64,000 nucleotides of DNA. It comes from Azospirillum halopraeferens DSM 3675. GTDB lineage: Bacteria; Pseudomonadota; Alphaproteobacteria; Azospirillales; Azospirillaceae. The notes below the pieces were generated by a model. It saw nothing but the letters and a program-made list of their open reading frames with translations. It was not told the origin of the DNA and made no database searches. The DNA lies in the NCBI RefSeq assembly GCF_000429625.1, contig NZ_AUCF01000016.1, positions 1 through 64,000 of the forward strand, given 5' to 3'. The position numbers were made by a program, and so were the translations under genes. The stretch's first letter is position 1. Every line of letters starts with the position of its first letter. Positions 53,103 to 61,075 of this stretch are shown here, piece after piece.

Positions 53103-54324
53103 GTGTCGGGGCCACGGCGTCGGCGATGGCCTTGTTCCCCGCGTCGGAGGCGTGCAGATGGTCACCGGAGTCGTAGTCCGGCCGCAGACGCGAGGGATCG
53201 TCCGGATCGCGCAGTACGGCGTCGAGATCGAGCACGGCGTCGAACGCTCCGGACTCGCGGATCCAGGCGTTCACCTCGTGCCGCAGCCGGTCCTTCTCCG
53301 GCGTGTGGTACCCTTCGAAGGGCGTGCCGGCGAGAGCCCCGCGGAACGGCGTCAGCGTCGCGCCGACGATGGGCACGCCGGCCACCCGCGCCCGGGCGAT
53401 CAGTTGACGGTAGCCGGCGATCAGGTCGTCGACGGCCGGCGGCGGCAGGTCGGGGGCGAAGGGGTGGCCTGGCCAGGCGATGTCGTTGATCCCGATCAGC
53501 ACCACGACGGCGGCGACGTCGCCCTGCGCGAGGACGTCGCGGTCGAAGCGGGCCAGGGCGTTCCGTCCCATGCCGTCGTGCAGGAGGCGGGCACCGGAGA
53601 TGCCGGCGTTCAGCACGGCGATGTTGTGCGGCGCCAGACGCGCCGCCAGGAAATCCGGCCAGCGTCGGTTGGCGTCGAGGGTGGACGCGGCGCCGTCGGT
53701 GATGGAATCGCCGAACGCCACCACGGTGCGCGCGCCCTCCGCCGCCTCGACGATGACCCGGCTGAGATAGGGGCGCGTGGTCGTCGGCACGGCGTCCGTC
53801 ACCGCGTCCCGGTCGACCTGGTTGCCCGGCGCGATGGCGGCGGTCTGCAACCCGTCCCAATGGAAGGTCGTGACCGGCCCCGGTTGCGGAAGGTAGAGGC
53901 TGACGGCAATGGAGCCGAGCGGATCGACGGCCAGATCGACGGGATCGCTCAGCGCCGATGCCCCCGGCGGGACCGTGAAGGAGCGCCGGCCGGAGACGGT
54001 GACCGGGCGGACCGAACCGGGCACGACCGCACCGGGGGGTGCGTCGCCGGCGAGCGCCACCGCGGCGGCGCCGATCGCCAGCGGTGCCGCGCCGTAGGCG
54101 TTGGACACCTCGATGCGCAGGCGCGGCCCGCCGAGGCTGACCCGCAGGACCTGGCGCACCGTGCGGTCCCCCGGGTCACCGGGGACGAGAACCGGCAACG
54201 GAAAGGAGTCGTCCCACAGCGGCTGCGGGCTGGCCGTCCAGGACGGCACCCATTCGGCGGCCCGGGCCGAGCCCATCGCCAGGACGGTGACGGCCGCGAG
54301 CGCGAGGAACCGGCGGTGCATCAT
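53020..54324 (-). CDS. exported SGNH/GDSL-family hydrolase
   Basis: The 434-aa protein has a signal peptide (to about residue 22, SARA), a beta-sandwich-like N-terminal part and an SGNH domain from about 205. Block I is VAFGDSITDGA with the catalytic Ser, block III GINDIAW, and block V DSGDHLHASDAG with the Asp-x-x-His pair. It probably removes acyl groups from glycans in the periplasm or outside; this is inferred from similar exported GDSL proteins. The C-terminal 30 residues are low-complexity, in the region overlapping the LysR gene. Confidence 0.88.
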   Translation of the reverse strand: MMHRRFLALAAVTVLAMGSARAAEWVPSWTASPQPLWDDSFPLPVLVPGDPGDRTVRQVLRVSLGGPRLRIEVSNAYGAAPLAIGAAAVALAGDAPPGAVVPGSVRPVTVSGRRSFTVPPGASALSDPVDLAVDPLGSIAVSLYLPQPGPVTTFHWDGLQTAAIAPGNQVDRDAVTDAVPTTTRPYLSRVIVEAAEGARTVVAFGDSITDGAASTLDANRRWPDFLAARLAPHNIAVLNAGISGARLLHDGMGRNALARFDRDVLAQGDVAAVVVLIGINDIAWPGHPFAPDLPPPAVDDLIAGYRQLIARARVAGVPIVGATLTPFRGALAGTPFEGYHTPEKDRLRHEVNAWIRESGAFDAVLDLDAVLRDPDDPSRLRPDYDSGDHLHASDAGNKAIADAVAPTLIRPAGGSASAGRGSGPAPGSAGRPGG

Positions 54325-54472
54325 CGGTATCGTTCTCCGGTTGGGGAATCACAGCGGACGCCATCCTGGCTCCCACCGGGCTGTTCCGTGAATTCACGGA
54401 CGACGCACAACATTTGTGATTCTTGATCAAAGATGGCAGCATGACCGGGACGGTCATCAGGATGGGCGTGCC

Positions 54473-55393
54473 ATGGACAACCGGGCCGGTGAGATGGAGG
54501 TGTTCGTGCGGGCGGTGGAGCTGGGCAGCTTCTCCGCCGCGGCCCGCGCCCTGCGCCTGACGCCATCGGCGGTGAGCCGGTTGATCGCCCGGATCGAGGA
54601 CCGGCTGGGCGTGCGCCTCGTCCTGCGCTCCACCCGCAGCCTGCAACTGACGCCCGAGGGGGAATCCTATTTCGACCGGGCCTCGCGCATCGTCGCCGAG
54701 ATCGAGGAGGCCGAGCGCGCCGTGTCGTCGGGCGCCGGGGAGCCGCGCGGGCCGTTGCGCGTCAACGCCAACATCCCCTTCGGCACCCATTGCGTGATCC
54801 CGCTGATCCCGGACTTCCTGCTGCGCCACCCCGGCGTCGTGCTCGACCTCACCCTGACCGATTTCATGGTCGATCTGGTGGGGGAGCGCACCGACGTCGC
54901 CATCCGGACCGGTGCGATGCGCGACTCCAGCCTCAAGGCGCGCAAGCTGATCGAAAGCCGGCGCCTGGTCGTGGGGGCGCCGGCGTACTTCGCCCGGCAC
55001 GGCGTGCCGGCGGTGCCGGACGACCTCGCCCGGCACAATTGCCTGAACTTCAACTTCCGCCGCCGGCTCGACGAGTGGCCCTTCCGCGACGGCGGCGGCG
55101 TGCGGACGATCGCCGTCACCGGCAACATGAAGGCGAACAATGGCGAGACGATGCGCCAGTTGGCGCTGGCCGGTCTGGGCATCGCCCGCCTGTCGGAATG
55201 GCACGTCGGACCCGACGTCGCCGCCGGCCGCCTGGCGTGCGTCCTCGATGCCTTCAACCCCGGCGACCGCGAACCGGTGCACGCGGTCTACATCGGCCAC
55301 GAGCACCTTGCCGGCCGCATCCGGGCCTTCCTGGACTTCCTCGCGACGTCCCTGTCCCGGCCCGGGGCGCCGGCCGCCGGCCCTACGCCGTGA
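54473..55393 (+). CDS. LysR-family transcriptional regulator
   Basis: A 306-aa LysR protein: MEVFVRAVELGSFSAAARAL and LTPSAVSRLIARIED in the wHTH, and an effector domain with LDLTLTDFMVDLVGERTDVAIR. This sequence type is common in LysR regulators of old yellow enzymes and short-chain dehydrogenases. It converges on the OYE gene with an 11-nt overlap and is divergent from the SGNH gene. ATG 54473 gives the usual length; an upstream ATG would add 19 residues. Confidence 0.86.
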   Translation: MDNRAGEMEVFVRAVELGSFSAAARALRLTPSAVSRLIARIEDRLGVRLVLRSTRSLQLTPEGESYFDRASRIVAEIEEAERAVSSGAGEPRGPLRVNANIPFGTHCVIPLIPDFLLRHPGVVLDLTLTDFMVDLVGERTDVAIRTGAMRDSSLKARKLIESRRLVVGAPAYFARHGVPAVPDDLARHNCLNFNFRRRLDEWPFRDGGGVRTIAVTGNMKANNGETMRQLALAGLGIARLSEWHVGPDVAAGRLACVLDAFNPGDREPVHAVYIGHEHLAGRIRAFLDFLATSLSRPGAPAAGPTP

Positions 55394-56525
55394 CGGGTGC
55401 GGTCTCGCCGTACGCGGGATAGTCGATGTACCCCGCCGCTCCCCCGCCGAAGAAGGTCGCGGGGTCGGGCGGGTTCAGCGGCAGCCCCTCGGCGATCCGC
55501 CGCGGCAGGTCGGGGTTGGCGAGGAAGGGCCGGCCGAAGGTGACCAGATCGGCGTGGCCGGCGGCGAGCATGGCCGTCCCCCGTTCCGGCGTGTAGCGGC
55601 CGGCGACGATGATCGTGCCGGGAAAGCGGTCGCGCAGGGCCCGGCGGTAATCCTCCGGAACCTCCGGCGCGTCGTCCCAGTCCGCCTCGGCCAGGTGGAG
55701 GTAGGCGACGCCGGCGTCGTGCAGCGCCGCGGCCGCCAGCAGGCTGGTCTCCACCATCTCGGGGTCGGCCATGTCCTGCAAGGTCACGTGCGGCGACAGG
55801 CGCACCCCGACGCGCCCCGCCCCCGTCTCGCCGGCGACCGCTCCGACCACCTCCCGCAGGAAGCGGATGCGGTTCTCCGGCGAGCCACCGTAGCGGTCGG
55901 TGCGCCGGTTGGTGGTGGAGCGCAGGAACTGGTCGATGAGGTAGCCGTTCGCGCCGTGCAGCTCCACCCCGTCGAACCCCGCCTCCATGGCGCGCGCCGC
56001 GGCGCGGCGGTAGTCGTCGACCACCCGGGGGATCTCGCCCTCCTCCAGGGCGCGCGGCGTCTCGCAGTCGAGGAAGCACGGCGTACCGTCCGCCGGATCG
56101 ATGACGTACACGCGCACGCCCCGCGCACGCACGGCCGAGGGGGCCACCGGGGCGCGGCCGCCCTCCTGCAGGACGGGATGGGACACGCGCCCGACGTGCC
56201 AGAGTTGGAGAAAGATGCGGCCGCCCGCGGCGTGCACCGCCTCGGTCACCAGCCGCCAGCCGTCGCGCTGGGCGGCGGTGTGGATGCCAGGCGTGCGGGC
56301 GTAGCCCTGCCCCTCGCGGGAGATCTGCGTCGCTTCCGTCACGATCAGCCCGGCGCCGGCCCGCTGGGCGTAGTAGCGGGCGTTGAGTTCGGTCGGCACG
56401 TCGCCGGGCCAGGCGGTGCGCGAGCGCGTCATCGGTGCCATGACGAGGCGGTTGGGAAGGGTGAGCGGCCCCAGGCGGTGCGGCGTGAACAGCGCGGGCC
56501 AGCGGGTCGTTGCGGCGGAGGTCAT
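55383..56525 (-). CDS. old yellow enzyme family flavin oxidoreductase (NemA-like)
   Basis: The 380-aa FMN enzyme reduces activated C=C bonds with NAD(P)H. Seen are PLTLPNRLVMAPMTR near 22-36, EATQISREGQGY, QLWHVGRVSH near 107, the substrate pair in DGVELHGANGYLIDQF (here His/Asn, near 180) and GRPFLANPDL near 342. It follows the cupin gene closely: a GTG overlapping the cupin stop (56540) is an alternative start, but ATG 56525 has GAGGA eight bases upstream. The substrate is unknown; nearby reductases suggest a cyclic enone. Confidence 0.92.
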   Translation of the reverse strand: MTSAATTRWPALFTPHRLGPLTLPNRLVMAPMTRSRTAWPGDVPTELNARYYAQRAGAGLIVTEATQISREGQGYARTPGIHTAAQRDGWRLVTEAVHAAGGRIFLQLWHVGRVSHPVLQEGGRAPVAPSAVRARGVRVYVIDPADGTPCFLDCETPRALEEGEIPRVVDDYRRAAARAMEAGFDGVELHGANGYLIDQFLRSTTNRRTDRYGGSPENRIRFLREVVGAVAGETGAGRVGVRLSPHVTLQDMADPEMVETSLLAAAALHDAGVAYLHLAEADWDDAPEVPEDYRRALRDRFPGTIIVAGRYTPERGTAMLAAGHADLVTFGRPFLANPDLPRRIAEGLPLNPPDPATFFGGGAAGYIDYPAYGETAPVTA

Positions 56526-56536
56526 GGCGGGCGTCC

Positions 56537-57001
56537 TCACAGCAGCACCGGCTCTTCCCGGCCGACGGCCGGCCGGTCGCGATGCACGTGGGCGGGAACG
56601 GGAAGCGGGGGATTGCCGGAATCCAGGAACTCCACCGTGGTGAACACCAGGTCGCCGTCGCCCACGTTGGCCAGATCGTGCACCATGAACTCACCCGGCG
56701 CGAAGCAGAGGTGGCGGGTCAGGCCCGGTTCGTAGACGGTCTCCACCACCCGTCCGTCGTGGTGGCGGGAGCGGCCGCGGCCCGGCGTCACGGCGGTCCA
56801 GAAATAGTCGAGCACGTGGCGGTGGAAGCCGATGCGCTCGCCGGGCTTCAGGTGCAGCGACCACACGCGGACGCGCGGCGTCTCCGACACCAGCACGTGG
56901 CCGACGCAGCCGTTGGCCTGGTTCACGGCGAACTCCGCACGGGTGGCGTCGTCCCAGTCCGCCGGGGCGGCGACGGGACGGTGGGCCGGGGGGATGGACA
57001 T
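56537..57001 (-). CDS. cupin-domain protein, 154 aa
   Basis: A single cupin: LHLKPGERIGFHRHVLDYFWTAV has the metal-binding HxH pattern (about 51-73), and GEFMVHDLANVGDGDLVFTTVEF gives the second motif. It could be a small dioxygenase, isomerase or binding protein. It is the first gene before the OYE, with GGAGA before the ATG. Its upstream region holds a 15-bp inverted repeat and a 22-bp palindrome, so regulation of the pair is likely at that point. Confidence 0.82.
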   Translation of the reverse strand: MSIPPAHRPVAAPADWDDATRAEFAVNQANGCVGHVLVSETPRVRVWSLHLKPGERIGFHRHVLDYFWTAVTPGRGRSRHHDGRVVETVYEPGLTRHLCFAPGEFMVHDLANVGDGDLVFTTVEFLDSGNPPLPVPAHVHRDRPAVGREEPVLL

Positions 57002-57042
57002 CGGGAACTCTCCTTGGTCGGGGAAAGAGGGGGATGGTCAGA

Positions 57043-57079
57043 CGGTCGGCAATTGATCACCTCCATCAATTGCCGACCG
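57043..57079. repeat. 15-bp perfect inverted repeat with CACCTCC loop
   Basis: CGGTCGGCAATTGAT (57043-57057), loop CACCTCC and the exact complement (57065-57079). On the plus strand the loop and flank read GATCACCTCC, identical to the 3' end of 16S rRNA; on the minus strand the loop is GGAGGTG. It lies 42 bp before the cupin ATG. Confidence 0.85.
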
Positions 57080-57091
57080 TAAAACCCGGCA

Positions 57092-57113
57092 GATCAATGC
57101 CCGGGCATTGATC
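57092..57113. repeat. 22-bp perfect palindrome GATCAATGCC/GGCATTGATC core
   Basis: A fully self-complementary sequence (GATCAATGCC CG GGCATTGATC) between the SDR and cupin genes. Its 9-bp arms equal those of the palindrome at 27838-27858 in the CHAT cluster. Confidence 0.85.
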
Positions 57114-57154
57114 GAGAGGGTGATACCGGCGCCATCCTTCAGATGCCGCCGGTA

Positions 57155-57943
57155 TCAGACGACGGGGACGACGCCGCCGTCGATGCCGAACTGTTCGCCG
57201 CTGATGAAGGCGGCGTGGTCGGACGCCAGGAAGGCGACGAGGGACGCCACCTCCTCCGGCCGCCCGAGGCGTCCGGCCGGCAGGCCGGAGTGTGCGAGGA
57301 AGCGGCTGACCGCCTCGTCCCGGCCGCAGCCGTAGCGGGCGGCCAGGGCGTCGAGGAAGCCGCCGGGGCGGTCCCACAGGGCCGTGCGTATGTGCGCCGG
57401 GGCGACGACGTTGGAGCGTACGCCCCGCGACGTGTACGCCCGCGACAGGCACTTGGAGAGCATCAGCACCGCCGCCTTGGACACGCTGTAGTCGGGCAGC
57501 AGGGGATGGGGCATCCGCCCGGCTTCGGACCCGCAATGGATCAGCACGCCCCGGCCCCGCTTCAGCATGTGCGGCAGGACGGCGCGGGTCGTGCGCACGT
57601 AGCCCATGAGGTTGAGGTCGAGCGTGGCAGCCCAGTCCGCGTCGGAGACCGCCAGGAAGTCGTCGCGCGCCGGCGCCGCGGCGGCGTTGTTGAACAGGAT
57701 GTCGACGCCGCCGAACCGCGCGATCGCCGTGCGCACCAGCGCCTCGCCGGCACCGGGGTCGCGCAGGTCGACCGCGACGGCGGCGATCCGCGCCGGCGGG
57801 CCGGCGTCGGCCAGCGCACCGGGGTCGAGGTCGCCGCCGACGACGCAGGCGCCCTCCCGCACCAGCCGCCGCACCGTCTCCAACCCGATGCCGGCGCCCG
57901 CACCGGTGACGATCGCCACGCGGTCTTCAAGGGCGAGTTCCAT
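57155..57943 (-). CDS. short-chain dehydrogenase/reductase (SDR)
   Basis: The 262-aa NAD(P)-dependent enzyme shows TGAGAGIG (cofactor, near 14), DLRDPG, NNAAAAP, and the catalytic YSVSK near 160 with Ser about 14 residues earlier. Asp at the end of the second strand (GGDLD) favours NAD over NADP. It is the last of the import/reductase operon reading from 63783, 27 nt after the PRISE-type gene. It probably oxidises a hydroxyl group of the imported compound. Confidence 0.92.
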   Translation of the reverse strand: MELALEDRVAIVTGAGAGIGLETVRRLVREGACVVGGDLDPGALADAGPPARIAAVAVDLRDPGAGEALVRTAIARFGGVDILFNNAAAAPARDDFLAVSDADWAATLDLNLMGYVRTTRAVLPHMLKRGRGVLIHCGSEAGRMPHPLLPDYSVSKAAVLMLSKCLSRAYTSRGVRSNVVAPAHIRTALWDRPGGFLDALAARYGCGRDEAVSRFLAHSGLPAGRLGRPEEVASLVAFLASDHAAFISGEQFGIDGGVVPVV

Positions 57944-57970
57944 GGTCGGTCCTCCTGCTGCTGCCGGGGG

Positions 57971-59038
57971 TCAGGGGATCACCCGCTCCTGGCGGAGCTG
58001 GTCGAACAGATCGAGGAAGGAGCGTTCGGTGTCCTGATGATCGAGGAAGCCGAGGCGCCGGCTTTTCGACAGGTCGTTGACGCACTCGATCGGGCGGCCG
58101 AGGTCGGCGTCGGTGTGCCAGGCCGAAGCGAGCCGGTCGAGCGGGTTGGGCTGCAGCCCGTAGCGGGCGACCATGCGGTCCCACACCGGCCCGTCGTCGC
58201 GCATCTGCTGTTGCAGCGGGACGGCTTCGCCCGGATAGGGTGCCGGCTCCAGCCCGAAATAACGGGCGATCACGCCCCACAGCCGGGCCCAGCGGAAGAC
58301 GTCGCCGTTGGCGACGTTGAAGGCTTCGTTGCGCGCCGCCGGCGCCGTCGCCGCCCAGGCGAGATGGCGGGCCAGCAGGCGGGCATCGGTGACGTCGGCC
58401 AGCGCCGTGTGCTGCACGGGGGAGCCGGGGAACAGGAACGGACGGCCCGTCTCCTTGCAGATCGACGCGTACACCGCCAGCGTCACGCCGATGTTCATGG
58501 CGTTGCCCACGGCGTAGCCGACGATGGTGTGCGGCCGGTGGACGCTCCAGCCGAAGCCGTAGCGCTCCGCCGCCTCGAAGACGGCGTCCTCCTGCACGTA
58601 ATAGAAGTTCTCGATGGGCAGGCGCGGCTGGTCCTCGCGGAACGGCGTCTCCGGCCGGTTCCGCGCGTACATCTCGAAGGGGCCGAGGTAGGTCTTGGTG
58701 CCGGTGACCAGTGCCACGTGGCGCACGGCCCCCGACGGTCCGACGGCGTCCAGCACATGGCGCACCATGGCGCCGTTGACGCGGCAGTTCTCCGCCTCGG
58801 TCGGCATCCGCGTCCAGGTGCACAGGAAGACGTGGCTGGGCGCCAGCGCCGCCAGGGCGCGGGACGTCGCCGCGGCGTCGAGCACGTCGACGCACACGGG
58901 TTCGACCCCGGACAGGCCGCGCGGTGCGGTGCGGGCGATGCCGTGGACGCTCCAGTCCCCGCTCCGGACGAGGTGACGGGCCAGGTTGTTGCCGACGATG
59001 CCGGTGACGCCGACGATCAGGGCGCGTTTGTCGTGCAT
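57971..59038 (-). CDS. PRISE-type SDR (progesterone 5-beta-reductase/iridoid synthase-like)
   Basis: A 355-aa extended SDR. VGVTGIVGNNLARHL is the cofactor loop near 9, FLCTWTRMPTE resembles the family W-x-R segment, TGTKTYLGPFEMYA near 112 and NFYYVQEDAVFE near 144 carry the catalytic Lys/Tyr arrangement of PRISE enzymes, and SVHRPHTIVGYA follows. These enzymes reduce the double bond of enones, including steroids and small cyclic ketones. It is placed between the importer genes and the SDR. The natural substrate is unknown. Confidence 0.85.
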   Translation of the reverse strand: MHDKRALIVGVTGIVGNNLARHLVRSGDWSVHGIARTAPRGLSGVEPVCVDVLDAAATSRALAALAPSHVFLCTWTRMPTEAENCRVNGAMVRHVLDAVGPSGAVRHVALVTGTKTYLGPFEMYARNRPETPFREDQPRLPIENFYYVQEDAVFEAAERYGFGWSVHRPHTIVGYAVGNAMNIGVTLAVYASICKETGRPFLFPGSPVQHTALADVTDARLLARHLAWAATAPAARNEAFNVANGDVFRWARLWGVIARYFGLEPAPYPGEAVPLQQQMRDDGPVWDRMVARYGLQPNPLDRLASAWHTDADLGRPIECVNDLSKSRRLGFLDHQDTERSFLDLFDQLRQERVIP

Positions 59039-59120
59039 GAAAGGGTCCTCTCGATGGCAAAGGGGGGCCGGCGGCCGGCATGCGGGCCGGCGACAAGGGG
59101 ATGGGAGAAGGCGTTTGCGG

Positions 59121-60101
59121 TCAGGCGCGCTCGGCGGCGGCGCGGCGGCTGTAGTAGCCGACCATCAGGATGATCACCCCGCCGTAGGCGATCTGCTTGA
59201 AGGCTTCGGGCACCTGGAGCAGCGAGAGCATGCTGGTGATCAGCGTGATGAGCAGCACCCCGGCGACGCACCCGCCGTAGGAGCCGCGCCCGCCGAGGAT
59301 GCTGGTGCCGCCCAGCACCACGGCGGCGATTCCCGGCAGCAGGTAGGGGTCGCCCATGCGCTGGTACGCCTGGTTGGCGTAGCCGGCCAGCAGCATGCCG
59401 GCCACGGCGCTGCACAGGCCGGAGATCACGAAGGCGCCCAGCAGCACCCGGCGCGTGTCGATGCCCGACAGCCAGGCGGCGCTCTCGCGGGTGCCGACGG
59501 CGTAGAGACAGCGCCCCGCCACCGTGCGGCGCAGCAGGAACACCGCGGCGGCCGACAGCACCATCCAGACGACGACCGCGTTGGGCACCAGGGACCCGAT
59601 CCACCCGCCGCCGAGCGTGGCCATCACCGCGGACGGCCGGCTGCCGGAGGCGTACAGGCCGGCGTGGAGGACGCAGACGCCCAGCACCACCATGTTGACG
59701 GCCAGCGTCCAGATCATCGACGGGAGGCGCAGGTAGGCGACGCCGATGCCGTTGACCAGCCCGATGCCGGCACCGACCGCCAGTCCGACGAGGAGGCCCA
59801 GCTCCCCCTGGGCCCCCTCGCCGGCCGCGCCGACGAAGGCGGTGGAGAAGGTGGCGGCGGCCGACAGCGTCCAGGGGACCGACAGGTCGATGTGGCCGGT
59901 CAGGATCACCACCATGGCGCCGATGGCGATCACCCCCAGGAAGGCGCCGGTGTGGAGCTGCTGGAGAAGATAGGCGGGGGAGAAGAACCGGGGATCGGCC
60001 AGACCCCCGGCCAGCAGCAGGACCACGAGGGCCAGAGCGATCACCCCGGCCGGGCCGGGTGCGGCGACGGGGCGCGGAAGGGCCCGGACGAGGGGGATCA
60101 T
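59121..60101 (-). CDS. sugar-type ABC transporter permease (RbsC family), second copy
   Basis: A 326-aa membrane protein with about nine to ten spans. Family marks are VILTGHIDLSVPWTLSAAA near 65, GVAYLRLPSMIWTLAVN and GTSILGGRGSYGGCVAGVL near 268. Two non-identical permeases, as here, imply a heterodimeric channel, like the autoinducer-2 (Lsr) or rhamnose type. Its ATG overlaps the stop of the other permease gene by 4 nt. Confidence 0.92.
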   Translation of the reverse strand: MIPLVRALPRPVAAPGPAGVIALALVVLLLAGGLADPRFFSPAYLLQQLHTGAFLGVIAIGAMVVILTGHIDLSVPWTLSAAATFSTAFVGAAGEGAQGELGLLVGLAVGAGIGLVNGIGVAYLRLPSMIWTLAVNMVVLGVCVLHAGLYASGSRPSAVMATLGGGWIGSLVPNAVVVWMVLSAAAVFLLRRTVAGRCLYAVGTRESAAWLSGIDTRRVLLGAFVISGLCSAVAGMLLAGYANQAYQRMGDPYLLPGIAAVVLGGTSILGGRGSYGGCVAGVLLITLITSMLSLLQVPEAFKQIAYGGVIILMVGYYSRRAAAERA

Positions 60102-61075
60102 CGGAACACCTCCAGCCGGTTGCGTATCCTGAGCAGGCGGCCGGCGCCGAGCGCCACCGCGACGAGGAGAACCGCGCCTTCGAACAGCGGCTGCGCCATC
60201 GGGTCGAGGCCGGTGAAGAAGATCAGGCTGCCCACCGTGCGCAGCACCAGCGCCCCGGCGATGGAGCCGGCGACGCTGCCGGCCCCGCCGGCCAGCGCCG
60301 TGCCGCCCAGCACCACGGCGGCGACCGAGTTCAGGGTGTAGGAGGCGCCGACCGACGGGTCGCCGCTCAGCGTCTGGAAGCCGAGGAACAGCCCGCCGAA
60401 GGCGGCGAACAGCCCGGCCAGGGCATAGGCCGCCACCTTGGCCCGGTCGACCGGCAGGCCCGACATGTAGGCCGCCGGTTCGGCCGAGCCGACCGCCAGG
60501 ATGGTGCGTCCCGTGAGGCTGGCGCGCACCGGGCCCCAGATGGCGGCGACCAGCACCGCCAGCAGCAGCAGCGACACCGGAACGACGCCGCCGACCGTGC
60601 CGGTCAGCGCGTCGGCAAGGCGGTCGTCGACGCTGCCACCCGGCGTCGGCCGCACCAGCAGCGCGACGCCGGAGAGGATCGCGCCGGTCGCCAGCGTGGC
60701 GACGATCGGCTGGATGCGTCCCCTGACCACGATGAGTCCGTTCAGCGCGCCGCACGCGGCGCCGATCAGGCACACCGCGGCGATGCCGAGCGCCACCTCC
60801 GCCGGATCGCCCCGGACCAGGGCCGAGGCGGCGCAGTTGCACAGCGCCAGGATGGCGCCGGCCGACAGGTCGATGCCGCGGGTCAGCACCACGATGGTCT
60901 GGCCGACCGCGACGAAGGCCAGCGCCACCCCCTGGTTGGCCCAGGCCGCCAGCACGCCGCCGGAGGCCCCGCGGGGGTGGATCGACAGGAAGAGCAGCAG
61001 CAGCGCCAGCAGCAGCGCCCAGGCGGCCAATGCCCGGTCGTTGTGGCGGACCAGAAGTCGCAGCGCGGGGATCAT
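60098..61075 (-). CDS. sugar-type ABC transporter permease (RbsC family), first copy
   Basis: The 325-aa partner permease with VVLTRGIDLSAGAILALCN near 63, GALNGLIVVRGRIQPIVATLA and GGTALAGGAGSVAGSIAGAL near 268. The start at 61075 overlaps the ATPase stop by 4 nt. The two permeases share the fold but are clearly diverged from each other. Confidence 0.92.
   Translation of the reverse strand: MIPALRLLVRHNDRALAAWALLLALLLLFLSIHPRGASGGVLAAWANQGVALAFVAVGQTIVVLTRGIDLSAGAILALCNCAASALVRGDPAEVALGIAAVCLIGAACGALNGLIVVRGRIQPIVATLATGAILSGVALLVRPTPGGSVDDRLADALTGTVGGVVPVSLLLLAVLVAAIWGPVRASLTGRTILAVGSAEPAAYMSGLPVDRAKVAAYALAGLFAAFGGLFLGFQTLSGDPSVGASYTLNSVAAVVLGGTALAGGAGSVAGSIAGALVLRTVGSLIFFTGLDPMAQPLFEGAVLLVAVALGAGRLLRIRNRLEVFR

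Noticed and set aside
57058..57071. A leader peptide on the minus strand after the GGAGGTG loop, starting TTG with four codons
   Set aside because: Too short to support, and the start codon is inside the hairpin stem.
57143..59173. A 676-codon plus-strand frame
   Set aside because: It lies opposite the SDR and PRISE genes, both with complete catalytic motifs. Its composition is typical of a shadow frame.
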